A DNA stretch of 47,624 bases, taken from NCBI GenBank assembly GCA_903828645.1, contig CAIKNA010000249.1, positions 1 through 47,624 of the forward strand, in the 5' to 3' direction. Under the pieces are notes generated by a model, which was given only the letters and a program-made list of their open reading frames with translations, made no database searches and was not told the DNA's origin. Within the stretch, counting starts at the first letter, position 1. Each line of letters begins with the position of its first letter. This DNA comes from an uncultured Bacteroidales bacterium (lineage in GTDB: Bacteria > Bacteroidota > Bacteroidia > Bacteroidales > FEN-979). The translations under genes were made by a program, and so were the position numbers. This document shows, piece by piece, positions 16,994 through 26,400 of this stretch.

Positions 16994-19900
16994 TCAATAC
17001 TTCTTTTGACACCAGGCCTCGACCAAACCAATCAGCATGTCGTAATCGACTGGTTTGGCAAGGTAGTCGTCGGCGCCTGCGGCGATGCATTTCTCGCGGT
17101 CCTCTTTCAATGCTTTAGCGGTAAGGGCAATCACGGGCATATGTTTTAACTGGTCGTTTTCCCTGATCTTTTTCATGGCGGTGTACCCATCCATCACCGG
17201 CATCATGATGTCCATGAGCACCAGGTCTATTCCCTTTTCCGCGAGCATGTTCAGCGCCGCCTGCCCGTTCTGGGCGTCGATCACCTTTGCACCGTGTTCT
17301 TCCAGTGCCGTACTCAGTACAAACACGTTTTTGATATCATCGTCAACCACCAGGATGGTTTTTCCGCTGAGCCGTTTCACCTTTGCATTCAGATCGTTGG
17401 AAAGGGCAGGTTCATTGGTCGTCTCTTTCTGGGTCTGGTGAAGAAACAGCGTCAGTTCGTCAAGCAGACGGTTTTCAGAATGAACCGTTTTGATGATGAT
17501 GCGGTCGGTATAACGTTTCAGCTCTTTTTCCTCATCGGCTGAGAGTTGCTTGCCTGTGTAAACGATGATGGGGACCTTTATCTGGTTTTCACGGGCATAT
17601 TTGCAGATGTTCATGCCGCTGCCCGATTTCAGCCCGAGGTCGATGATCACGGCATCATAAATACCCTTTTTCAGTTCGGTGGTGGCTGCCGCTTCGGTGT
17701 CCACTCCCATGATGCGGATGTCGGGGCTTGCTATCAGGGCCATGAGCGCTTCCCTGTGGTTTTCGTCATCTTCGACGATCAGCAGGTCTTTCGGGTTTTT
17801 CTCACTGAAATTCAGGATTCCCTGGATTGCATCCTGGATCTGTTCCTGGTCCACAGGTTTCTGAAGAAAATTCAGTGCGCCCAGGCGCATCAGTTCGGGG
17901 TTTTTCTCATGACCGGAGATAATCTGGACCGGGATATGCCTCAGATCTTTAAAGCTTTTCAGGCGGCGAAGGAAATCGACCCCGTTCATGTCGGGGAGGA
18001 CCAGGTCGAGGATGATGCCGTTTATCTTGTACTGTTGCACAAAGCGCAACCCCTGTTCGGCGGTTGAAGCATGCAGCACCTTCATTTTCATGTTATGGAT
18101 CACCATCGCCACAATGTCGGCAAAGGTGTTGTCATCTTCCACGATCAGAATGACCTTTTCACCAGCACGGATGGTCTTACGGTCGTCCACAAAGATTTCC
18201 GGCTGTTCAATTACAGGCAGGGCGGGTTCTGTCAAACTTTCATTATCCCTGGTCCGGGGCTTGGTGTACTCGGCATCTTCGCCTTCATGAGGGATGAGCA
18301 CTTTTGGCAACAGCAATACAAATTCGCTGCCCTTGCCCTCTTCACTGTTCATGGCAATCTCACCCTGCAGCAACGTGGTTAGCTTTTGCGAAATCGTAAG
18401 TCCCAGCCCGGTACCGCCATACTCCCGTGAAATGGAGCTGTCGACCTGCTGAAAAGCATCAAAGATAAGTTTGTGTTTTTCGGCCGCGATGCCGATCCCC
18501 GTATCATGAACACTGATTCTGACCGGCCGCTCTTTATTGCCGCTCTCTCCGGCCCTGATGGTGATCGTACCGGCTTTGGTGAATTTAAGTGCGTTTGAGA
18601 TGAAGTTCCGCAGGATCTGCGAGACTTTGTCCTTGTCGGTGGTGAGCGTTGTTTTCAGCGCGTCGTCAACACTCAGGGTCAGCCCTTTAGTTTTGGCGGT
18701 GGAGGCAAAGAAGTGGCTGAGGTCATTCAGCAACGTTTCGGTTGAAAATTCGCTGATGGTCAGGGTGGTCTTGCCGGCGTCGATTTTTGAAATATCCAGG
18801 ATGTCGTTGATGAGCCTGAGAAGCTCTTCCCCCGCCGAATGCACCACTCTTGCCCGCTTGATGTCGTCGCCGCTGAAATTGCCCCGTTCATTCTTTTGCA
18901 TCATTTTTGAAAGCAGGATGATGGAGTTGAGCGGGGTGCGCAATTCATGCGACATGGTGGCGAGGAAATCACTTTTGTACTTGTTCGACATCTCCAGGTC
19001 GCCCGCCTTGATATCCAGGTCCTCTTTTGCCTGCCGCAACTGGTCGTTCCCCTGCCGCAGGTCTTCGGTTTGCTGCATCAGCTGTTGCTGCTGTTCCTCG
19101 AGCTGTGCGTTGGTTTGCTGCAACTCCTCCGACTGCTGCTGCAACTGCTGCTGCTGTTCTTCCAGCTGGGAATTGCTCTGCTGCAACTCTTCCGACTGCT
19201 GCTGGATCTGCTGCTGCTGTTCTTCCAAACGGGCGTTGGCCTCCTGAACCTGCATCGTCTTTTCCTCTGCGTCTCGCTGGGCAATCTGCGATTTGGTAAG
19301 CAACTCCTCGATTTTAACCCGCTGGATGGCGGAGAAAATACCCGAGGCGATCACTGCATTCGATTCATCCAGGAATGTGGTTTGGATTATTGTAAAAGGT
19401 GTAAGGGAGGCGAGTTCAATTACCCCGAGCAGCTCATCCTCATAAAGCAGGGGATAGGTATAAGTATTGTACGGTGCCGATTGGGTGGTCCCTGTGCTGA
19501 TCGGTGCTTCATTTTTAGGCACATTTCTCAGGAAGATGGACTTCTTTTCGATGGCGACCTGGCCAACTACTCCTGTGCCGTATTCATACACGTTCGACAG
19601 GTGATCCCGATCGGTAAAAGCAAACGAACTGACCAGGTTCAACCTTTTATTTACCGGGTCGTTCAGGTAGATCACTCCGCGCCCCGCGCCGACATGTCTG
19701 CTGATGAAGCTGACAGAACCCGAAGTGATTTCGTCAAGCCCCTTGTCGCCCGAAAGTTCCACGCTGAGCTTGTTCAACCCGTCTTTCAGCCAGTTCTGAT
19801 CCTTGTTGTGTTTTTCATTCTTCAGCAGGTTCTCGCTCATGCTGTTGATCGATTTGGAAACCAGGTCATTTTCACTTTTGACCACAAGCCGCTGTTCAAA

Positions 19901-20842
19901 ATTTCCCTGTGAAATTTCTTCGGTCACCTTGCTGAGATCGCTCAGGGTACGGGTCATCTTGGCAAGGGAATTTCCAAGCTGGTCATTTTCAGACTGGGGA
20001 ATGATTTCGACCGAAAAATCGCCACCGGCAATGTTTTCGGCTTTATTGGCCACACCCAGCAATGTTTGCTGAAGGATTTTTATGGCATTGTAAATCCCCT
20101 TGGTTTCTGCGGGAAATTTGACATTCAGGTTTCCTTCTGTGATTTTTCCGGTCATCTCTTTTATCGTTGTAGGTTCACCACCAACGATACTGTAAACAAA
20201 CCATAAAATAGAGCCGAGGACAATCAAACCAAAAACGAACATGATCACAAAGAAGGAGATAATCCAGGTATTAAATGAGGAAATCGAATCACCTGCCTGC
20301 GACCTGGCTGTCTCAAAATTCGATTTGTTCAACGCCACAATCTGCCCCAGTTTTTCGTCGAGTTTATTCGAAATATTCTGCGTTAACAGGCCTTCAGCCT
20401 CCGCTTTTGAAAGCACCCCGGATTCACTTTTCACCACTTTGTCTGACGTTAAAAGGTATTCCCGGTCAATTAGTTGCTGGTATTCAGAAAAACAGGTTTT
20501 CACCTCTTCAAGCTTATTTTGCCCTTCATTGTCTTCATACTGCATCAGGGAATTTATTTTCGAACCGGCATCGTTGAATGCATTAAAACTGTATTCCTTC
20601 AGATCCCGTTTCCTTTCAGGTGATGTGCATATCAGCATTTCGCGCTCATAGCCTTCAATAATCTTTTTGTTTTTGATGATATCCGATGCCAAGGATGATT
20701 TTGTAAACTCGATACCACCGATCCCGGTTGTTTTTTTATTTATGGTTTCAAGCGATTTTAAGGCGAATGACAATGTGAGTGCCAACAAAATCATGTAAGA
20801 AGCAAAAAGGGTAGACAGGAGCGACTTAATGGTAAGTTTCAT
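16994..20842 (-). CDS. Membrane hybrid histidine kinase: 4HB sensor-HAMP-GAF-HisKA-HATPase-REC-REC-REC
   Basis: A 1282-residue inner membrane sensor kinase. Order: transmembrane helix about 8-29; extracytoplasmic helical sensor 30-190 resembling the four-helix bundle of chemoreceptors; helix 193-219; two or three HAMP-like units about 217-335; GAF 360-505; Gln/Glu-rich coiled coil 515-620 with three 21-residue repeats; HisKA with His 632 (MSHELRTPLNS); ATPase domain with Asn 750, DTGIGIA and GGTGLGL; then receivers with acceptors Asp 946, Asp 1068 and Asp 1211. The second receiver is the most diverged (LGLKSGSG after the Asp, in place of the usual Pro motif). No Hpt domain is present, so onward transfer needs another protein. 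It heads an operon with CheB-CheR and two receiver-kinases. The signal is unknown. Confidence 0.93.
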   Translation of the reverse strand: MKLTIKSLLSTLFASYMILLALTLSFALKSLETINKKTTGIGGIEFTKSSLASDIIKNKKIIEGYEREMLICTSPERKRDLKEYSFNAFNDAGSKINSLMQYEDNEGQNKLEEVKTCFSEYQQLIDREYLLTSDKVVKSESGVLSKAEAEGLLTQNISNKLDEKLGQIVALNKSNFETARSQAGDSISSFNTWIISFFVIMFVFGLIVLGSILWFVYSIVGGEPTTIKEMTGKITEGNLNVKFPAETKGIYNAIKILQQTLLGVANKAENIAGGDFSVEIIPQSENDQLGNSLAKMTRTLSDLSKVTEEISQGNFEQRLVVKSENDLVSKSINSMSENLLKNEKHNKDQNWLKDGLNKLSVELSGDKGLDEITSGSVSFISRHVGAGRGVIYLNDPVNKRLNLVSSFAFTDRDHLSNVYEYGTGVVGQVAIEKKSIFLRNVPKNEAPISTGTTQSAPYNTYTYPLLYEDELLGVIELASLTPFTIIQTTFLDESNAVIASGIFSAIQRVKIEELLTKSQIAQRDAEEKTMQVQEANARLEEQQQQIQQQSEELQQSNSQLEEQQQQLQQQSEELQQTNAQLEEQQQQLMQQTEDLRQGNDQLRQAKEDLDIKAGDLEMSNKYKSDFLATMSHELRTPLNSIILLSKMMQKNERGNFSGDDIKRARVVHSAGEELLRLINDILDISKIDAGKTTLTISEFSTETLLNDLSHFFASTAKTKGLTLSVDDALKTTLTTDKDKVSQILRNFISNALKFTKAGTITIRAGESGNKERPVRISVHDTGIGIAAEKHKLIFDAFQQVDSSISREYGGTGLGLTISQKLTTLLQGEIAMNSEEGKGSEFVLLLPKVLIPHEGEDAEYTKPRTRDNESLTEPALPVIEQPEIFVDDRKTIRAGEKVILIVEDDNTFADIVAMVIHNMKMKVLHASTAEQGLRFVQQYKINGIILDLVLPDMNGVDFLRRLKSFKDLRHIPVQIISGHEKNPELMRLGALNFLQKPVDQEQIQDAIQGILNFSEKNPKDLLIVEDDENHREALMALIASPDIRIMGVDTEAAATTELKKGIYDAVIIDLGLKSGSGMNICKYARENQIKVPIIVYTGKQLSADEEKELKRYTDRIIIKTVHSENRLLDELTLFLHQTQKETTNEPALSNDLNAKVKRLSGKTILVVDDDIKNVFVLSTALEEHGAKVIDAQNGQAALNMLAEKGIDLVLMDIMMPVMDGYTAMKKIRENDQLKHMPVIALTAKALKEDREKCIAAGADDYLAKPVDYDMLIGLVEAWCQKKY
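19040..19228 (-). repeat. Three 21-residue (63-bp) repeats in the hybrid kinase coiled coil
   Basis: Residues 539-559, 560-580 and 581-601 are three in-register copies of a 21-residue unit beginning LEEQQQQ and continuing QQSEELQQ.N.Q. Twenty-one residues are exactly three heptads, so copies can be added or lost while keeping coiled-coil phase. Confidence 0.85.
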
Positions 20843-20867
20843 AGGTCGGAGGGTTTATATCAACCTT

Positions 20868-20875
20868 CAAAGTTA
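20868..20875 (-). promoter_or_regulatory. -7 box (TAACTTTG) for the signalling operon
   Basis: TAACTTTG on the minus strand fits TAnnTTTG and lies 26 bp before the hybrid kinase start at 20842. A -33 TTG is not obvious at the expected distance. Confidence 0.5.
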
Positions 20876-21096
20876 GAAAATAAATTGAATTGTTAGGGCT
20901 ACTTGACCCGGAGTTTTGAAATTGGTTTAGAAATCTTTTAGCCCGGTACGACACTGATCGGGAAAACCCTGGTCAGCGGTTGGGTTATCACCGGTGCAAG
21001 TTCTTCATTTAGTGATCCCCGGGGATTTTCAACCCTGAGAGGCAGCATTTAAAGCGCTCATTTACTGTTCATTGCTCATTCCTAATCAGAGATTTG

Positions 21097-21173
21097 TTTC
21101 AGGTCTGTTTCAGCGTTGTTTCAGCGTTGTTTCACTTTCCTTTCAGTTAGCGTTCAGTAAGGATTCAGCAGGG
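21097..21173. repeat. Seven tandem 11-bp units with TTCAG core (operator-like array)
   Basis: Units start at 21097, 21108, 21119, 21130, 21141, 21152 and 21163, exactly 11 bp apart. The first six or seven bases are conserved (TTTCAG; variants TTTCAC, GTTCAG, ATTCAG) and the rest varies, except units 2 and 3, which are identical (TTTCAGCGTTG). The 11-bp period puts every core on one face of the helix, as in direct-repeat sites of OmpR/PhoB-type winged-helix regulators. The array ends 60 bp before the -7 box at 21234. Confidence 0.85.
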
Positions 21174-21233
21174 AGAATCTGTTGAGTCTACGGGTTTGGA
21201 AGTTGTCAAATTCAAGGTCCAGTGAAAAATTTG

Positions 21234-21241
21234 TATTTTTG
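21234..21241 (+). promoter_or_regulatory. -7 box (TATTTTTG) upstream of the TPR-HTH gene
   Basis: TATTTTTG matches TAnnTTTG, 25 bp before the start codon at 21267. There is no TTG at 19-21 bp upstream, which would fit a promoter that needs an activator at the repeat array; that is inference. Confidence 0.5.
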
Positions 21242-21266
21242 ATAAAAATTTATCCCCCGGGGCCGG

Positions 21267-23003
21267 ATGTATTGCACTACAAGATATTTAGTTATACTTT
21301 TTTTTTCGTTGATACTTGCCGGTTGTTTACATGGTTCGACTTTTTCAGGCGACACCATTGAAAAATATCAGCAGATTCTAAAAATAAATCTTCCCGGAAT
21401 ATCAGCCGCTGAAGGGTTGCTTATCCAGTCAAAAAATATCGAGAACAATGATCCGGGACTATCCCTTGCTTATGCCCGCAGGGTTGAAAGATATGCGCTG
21501 ATTGAAAAAACGCCGCTTCTGGAAATTCAGGCACAGCTTCAAATTGCAAACGTGCTTGTAATCCGGACAAAATTTGCTGATGCAATGAAAATAGCCTTGC
21601 AGGCAAGGGCGCTTGCTGAAAAGCTCCAGGCATACGATGAATTGGGGATGTACTATGAAATTGCAGGAAGAATCAAGTCCAGCACCGGCGATTATGAACA
21701 GAGCCTGGATGACCTCTTCAGGTCGCTGAAGTACTTTGATAAAGATAAAGATCTCACCGGGACAACCCGCGCACTGAATTCTATCGGAACGGTATATTAC
21801 TGGCGGAAGGATTATGAGAAAGCGCTGGGCTATTACATCAGGGCCATGAAATTATCTGAGCAGATCAAAGATACCATTCAGATAGCCAGGTCGGTCAACA
21901 ATGTAGGGGTAATTCACATGTCGCAAAAAGATTATGTAAAGGCTCTGGACAATTTTTCCAGGTCGAAGGTTTACAATCAGAAATCGGGCCAGCTGTTAAG
22001 GGTGGGCGGCAACATGATGAATATCGCGATCATTCACATGCATCTGAAAAATTTCGATCAGTCGTTAAAAAACTACCAGGATGCCATTTCAATCTTTTCT
22101 CAACTCGAGAATTATCTGAACCTGACACTTTGCAACCTGGACCTTGGGTATTACTACGAAGAGAGACAGGAACAGGCAAACCGCATCGGATGTTTCCGAA
22201 AGGCATTGCAAATGAGCCGCCGATATGGATTCAAAGGGATAGAAATCGAGGCGGTTACGAAACTGCAGGAAATATTTTTCCATGAAAAAAATCTTGACAG
22301 CGCATACTTTTATGCAAATCTGAAAACAGAAATCAAGGACAGCCTTCAACTTGAAAAATCCCAAACCCGGCTATCCATCGCAGAACTCCAATACCAATAT
22401 GAAAAGAGGGAGCAGGAGGTGCACCTGGATCAGCAGCGAAAAAATTTCATCCTGATCTCTTTCGGTTTTATTCTTGTTGCACTCATCATCATTGCCGTTT
22501 TGGTTCTTTCGCGCCAGGTACAGAAAAACAAAGCCATAGCCCTTGAGAAGAAAAATCTTGCAGATGAAGTTGAGTTTAAAAATAAGGAGCTGGCCATCAA
22601 CGTAATGAATCTTCTGAAAAGGAATGAATTCATTGTCGATACATCCCGGCGAATTCTTGACCTCAAAAACAATCCCAGCCCCAAAGACATAGAGGATGAA
22701 TTATATAAAATTGCAAAGACGCTCCAGGATGAAACCGGTAAAGAGGGATGGGAAGAATTTGACATGAGGTTCAAACAGGTCCATAATGCATTTTATGACA
22801 GACTGCTTGCCGAATTTCCTGACCTTTCACCCAATGAACTCAGGTTGTGCGCATTGTTAAAATTAAATCTTACCACGAAAGATATCTCCGAATTAACCGG
22901 GCAGCGCAGGGAAACCGTTGAAATGGCCAGATTCCGGCTGAGAAAACACCTTGGAATCCAGGATCCGGCTGTAAACCTGATTAACTTCCTGTCAAAGTAC
23001 TGA
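21267..23003 (+). CDS. Membrane-bound TPR regulator with C-terminal LuxR-like HTH
   Basis: 578 residues of a design common in Bacteroidota. An N-terminal signal with possible lipobox LAGC (Cys 20) is followed by TPR repeats (about 85-350; e.g. ARALNSIGTVYYWRKDYEKALGYY, ARSVNNVGVIHMSQKDYVKALDNF), a coiled coil, a transmembrane helix (about 393-415), a second coiled coil, and a C-terminal helix-turn-helix (519-565): FPDLSPNELRLCALLKLNLTTKDISELTG followed by VEMARFRLRKHLGI. The topology places TPRs in the periplasm and the DNA-binding-like domain in the cytoplasm, so it could sense envelope state and act on transcription directly. It lies downstream of the 11-bp repeat array, which it or another regulator might bind. 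The HTH family is inferred from pattern; target genes are unknown. Confidence 0.88.
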   Translation: MYCTTRYLVILFFSLILAGCLHGSTFSGDTIEKYQQILKINLPGISAAEGLLIQSKNIENNDPGLSLAYARRVERYALIEKTPLLEIQAQLQIANVLVIRTKFADAMKIALQARALAEKLQAYDELGMYYEIAGRIKSSTGDYEQSLDDLFRSLKYFDKDKDLTGTTRALNSIGTVYYWRKDYEKALGYYIRAMKLSEQIKDTIQIARSVNNVGVIHMSQKDYVKALDNFSRSKVYNQKSGQLLRVGGNMMNIAIIHMHLKNFDQSLKNYQDAISIFSQLENYLNLTLCNLDLGYYYEERQEQANRIGCFRKALQMSRRYGFKGIEIEAVTKLQEIFFHEKNLDSAYFYANLKTEIKDSLQLEKSQTRLSIAELQYQYEKREQEVHLDQQRKNFILISFGFILVALIIIAVLVLSRQVQKNKAIALEKKNLADEVEFKNKELAINVMNLLKRNEFIVDTSRRILDLKNNPSPKDIEDELYKIAKTLQDETGKEGWEEFDMRFKQVHNAFYDRLLAEFPDLSPNELRLCALLKLNLTTKDISELTGQRRETVEMARFRLRKHLGIQDPAVNLINFLSKY

Positions 23004-23296
23004 CCCCGTTTTGGTTTTTCCTTGTTTTTTTGTTCCTCCCTGATCATTTCATAAAGGTGCATGAATCAAATGGTCACTTTCATCGTACCCGCCAGGTGAT
23101 TCTTTAGAAAGAAGAAGTGAATGCCAGTTCCCGTTACGGCTTCTTATCCCATCAGTAAAAATCAAACTATCAGCTTGTTGCACCTGATGTATAGGTTATG
23201 TAGGGGATGCATGCATCGACGGTTAAAGGTTTTGTAGGGGGGGGAAGCGGTATCATTTCTTTATCTTGAAGGTACATTTGATGAAAATTTTACGCC
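23004..23296. other. Intergenic region after the TPR-HTH gene
   Basis: About 290 bp with T-rich runs at 23010-23036, a GCATGCATC stretch near 23208-23217 and a G-run near 23238-23245. Apart from the -7 box at 23273-23280 I see no gene, hairpin terminator or RNA gene in it. Confidence 0.4.
23273..23280 (+). promoter_or_regulatory. -7 box (TACATTTG) for the secreted-protein operon
   Basis: TACATTTG matches TAnnTTTG and lies 16 bp before the small gene at 23297. The -33 element is not clear. Confidence 0.4.
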
Positions 23297-23473
23297 ATGG
23301 AAGATCAACCGGTAGAAAACGAACAAATTTCCGAAGTCAATCCAACCGAGATTGAACAGGCCATAAAGATGAAGGAGATGCAAAACCTGGTGCTGAGAAG
23401 GATCCTCAAAATTGAGAATCCAGGACTGCCTGAGGAAGATGATACTGAACATAAAGATGACCATAACCAATAA
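23297..23473 (+). CDS. Small acidic protein, 58 aa
   Basis: An open frame from ATG (MEDQPVENEQISEVNP) to TAA at 23471-23473. It is very rich in Glu, Asp, Gln and Asn, with a central amphipathic helix (about 18-40, EQAIKMKEMQNLVLRRILKI) and an acidic tail (LPEEDDTEHKDDHNQ). It has no signal peptide, so it should stay in the cytoplasm. It ends 15 bp before the start of the first giant secreted protein and follows a -7 box, so the three genes probably form one operon. It may be a small partner, such as a chaperone or export regulator, for the large substrates; that is speculation. I do not recognise a family. Confidence 0.55.
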   Translation: MEDQPVENEQISEVNPTEIEQAIKMKEMQNLVLRRILKIENPGLPEEDDTEHKDDHNQ

Positions 23474-23488
23474 TTAAAACCTGTAAAA

Positions 23489-26400
23489 ATGAAAAAAATC
23501 TGCATTTTGATGATTTCCATGATGGCCTTCCATCTGGCTATTTTTGCCCAACTCACAGGCACAAAGACAATCCCGGGGGATTACCCGACCGTTGGCGCGG
23601 CGGTTTCCGTCCTCAATAGCCTGGGTGTCGGGTCCGGCGGGGTGACCTTTTTAATTTCCGATGGAGCGATATTAAGCGAAACACCCCTGTCTATAACAGT
23701 TACCGGCACACCTGCCAACCCTGTCGTGTTCAAGCAATCCGGGAACGGCCAATTACCCGTGCTCAATTTCACCGGAACATCCGGTTCAGCAGATGCCGCA
23801 TTCCATTTAAACAGCGGAAGTTTTTTTACATTTAACGGCCTAGATATCAGGGATGCCGGTAAAGATATGGAATATGGTTTTTTCCTGGTTGGCACCGCCA
23901 CGGCCGGATGTCAGAACAACATGGTCATCAATTGCCTGGTTACCCTTAGCAACGCCAATGAAAATTCAACGGGTATTTACCTTAAATCCATTGCAACAGC
24001 CATTTCAGGAACAAATTCCTTCAATAAGTTTTATAACAATACCGTCCAGAACTGCTATATTGGATATTATATTTCGGGAAATTCATTAAGTCCTGACGAT
24101 GGCAATGAGATCGGCACTTATGCGAGTCCGGCGACCAAAGCTGCATCAACCGGAACCAGCCTGGTCAATAATATCGGGGGAGGAACTGCCTCTGCCTATG
24201 GCATCTGGTATCAATATGAAAAGAACCTGCGGATTTTCCAGACCACCATTTCAAATGTTTCAAGCAATTCTTCTTCAGGAAATGCCAATGGAATTTATAC
24301 AATAAATTCCCCCGGAGGAAACAGCATCAATGTTTATATTTATAACAACAATATTTTTTCTATTTTATCCAGAAATGGCTCCACAGCACTGGCCCTTTTC
24401 AACGGATCGATCCAGAATGTTTACAACAACATCATCCATGGTGTAACTGCCAGTGAAGGAAGCTCTTATGGTATCAGTGCCAGTGCCTCAACCGACAATT
24501 TCCACAGCAATACCATTTATGATATCAGCTATACAGGGACAACTTCACTTTTCTCCCAGGCAATCGGGATTAATCTCGGCATAGGGGGTCATAACGTGTA
24601 TAACAACCTTGTTTATGATATCCGTAATACGAACGGGGGTTCCTCGGGCGGACTTGCAACGGTCGGGATCATGTGCAATGGTACCGAACAGCACTCCAAC
24701 ATTTTCAATAACACGGTTTATCTTGATTATACCTCAACTTCATCCGTGAATATGAGTGCATGTATCTATTTCACAGGAACTCCAAACATGATTACGCTCA
24801 ATAACAACATCCTGGTCAATAAATGCAATATGAGCAATGGATTACGTGCGATTGCGCTTTCCAGGCAAAATTCAACCCTCACAAATTATGCGCTCAATTC
24901 CAATAATAATTGCCTCTATGCCGGTTCCCCCGGACCGAAAAACCTTATATGGTACGATGGAGGCAATTCATTTCAGACCATAGAGCAGTTTCGTGCATTT
25001 GCCGATCCGCGTGAAAACCAGGCTTTTTCGGAAAATCCGCCTTTTATCAGCAACGCAAAACCCTATGACTTCCACATGCAAACCGCCATTCCAACCCAGT
25101 GTGAAAGCGGCGGAACGACCAATACTTCACCGGTTTCCATTACCATCGATCATGACAGTATTCCGCGTTATCCAAATTCCGGTTATCCCTACAACCCTTC
25201 GTACCCGCCTATCGCTCCCGATATGGGCGCATTTGAATTCGGCGGACTTTCCATCGACAATACACCGCCAGACATTCAATACACACCCCTGCCCAATACA
25301 GGGTCACTTTTACCCAGGACATTGCTCGTTACCATATCTGATGCAAAAAGCAACATACCAGCCGGTGGCATTGGTCTTCCGGTGCTTTACTGGAGAAAAA
25401 CCGGAACCTCCCTGTATACAGCCGTTCAGGCTGTTTCACTTGGGGGTAGTTCCTATTCCTTTACGTTCGGCGGGGGTGTTGCGCTTTATGACATCGTATC
25501 CTACTACATCGTTGCACAGGATGGAGCCGCGGTACCGAATGTAATCGCGAAACCATTGAACGGCACTTCAATTTTCACATCCAATCCGCCTGCCAGTTCG
25601 GCGGCACCTTCAAATCCAAGCACATATACCATCAGGGCGGGGATCAGCGACATTAAAACCGTTGGTACAACTGGTGCCGATTATCCCACCCTGACGGGCG
25701 AAGGCGGATTCTTCGAGGATATGAATGTCAAAATCCTGACGGGAAACCTGACGATCAGAATTACATCCAATCTGAATGAACCGGGAACCTATTCACTGAA
25801 CCAGGTATTAACTGACGGAACAGGTGATTATAGCATTAAGATTGTCCCTGCCGATGCAACTGAAAAGTTGATCCAAAACGTGAACGATGTTCCCATGATC
25901 GTGTTCAACGGCGCAAGCCATGTTATTCTCGACGGCAACTACCAGGGTGCCGGAAGGTATTTTCGGATCAGAAGCACCACCGCTTTCAATCCTTCGCTTG
26001 TACTGCAGAATGATGCAACCTTTGACACAATCCGCAACTGCGTCTTTGAATCCGGCAACGGTTCCACGGGTGGTGCCGTTAGCATCAGCACCTCCAACCA
26101 ACGGGTCGGGAACAGTTATAACGTGTTTACCGGGAACCTGTTCCGCGACAGGTCTGACGTTGCGGCATTTCCGATCTACCTTGTTTCAGCCACTGGAACC
26201 ACCGGAATTGAAAATTCCGCGAACACATTTGACAGCAATGATTTCATCAACTTCAAGACCGCCGGACTGTTTGTCGGGGGTGTTGGAAATGGAAACAACT
26301 GGAAAGTGACGAACAACAACTTTTATAAAACAGCAAGTGTCACCAGTGTTGGCCATATGGAACCTCTTTATTTCATTCCCCAGGCCAGTTCTAGCGGCAA

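Larger units (their letters stand above)
20843..21266. promoter_or_regulatory. 424-bp divergent intergenic region with regulatory signals
   Basis: This gap separates the minus-strand kinase operon from the plus-strand TPR-HTH gene. It holds a minus-strand -7 box at 20868-20875, a 12-base palindrome ATCCCCGGGGAT at 21015-21026, a short TTTACTGTTCATTGCTCATT stretch (about 21061-21080), the seven-unit 11-bp repeat array at 21097-21173, and a plus-strand -7 box at 21234-21241. No open frame of note was seen. Confidence 0.6.

Noticed and set aside
16992-17090. N-terminal extension of the CheB-CheR protein
   Set aside because: The extra 33 codons overlap the kinase C-terminus and give an Arg-rich, unfamily-like peptide; the ATG at 16991 is placed right after the kinase stop.
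19040-19228. CRISPR-like or minisatellite array
   Set aside because: The 63-bp units are adjacent without spacers and encode a regular coiled coil, so they are protein repeats.
18947-19912. Plus-strand frame of 321 codons rich in Leu
   Set aside because: It is the antisense of the Gln/Glu coiled coil of the hybrid kinase; the leucine-rich look comes from CAG/CTG codons read backwards.
21097-21173. CRISPR array or rRNA/tRNA leader
   Set aside because: Units of 11 bp with no spacers cannot be a CRISPR array, and no tRNA-like fold or rRNA sequence follows.
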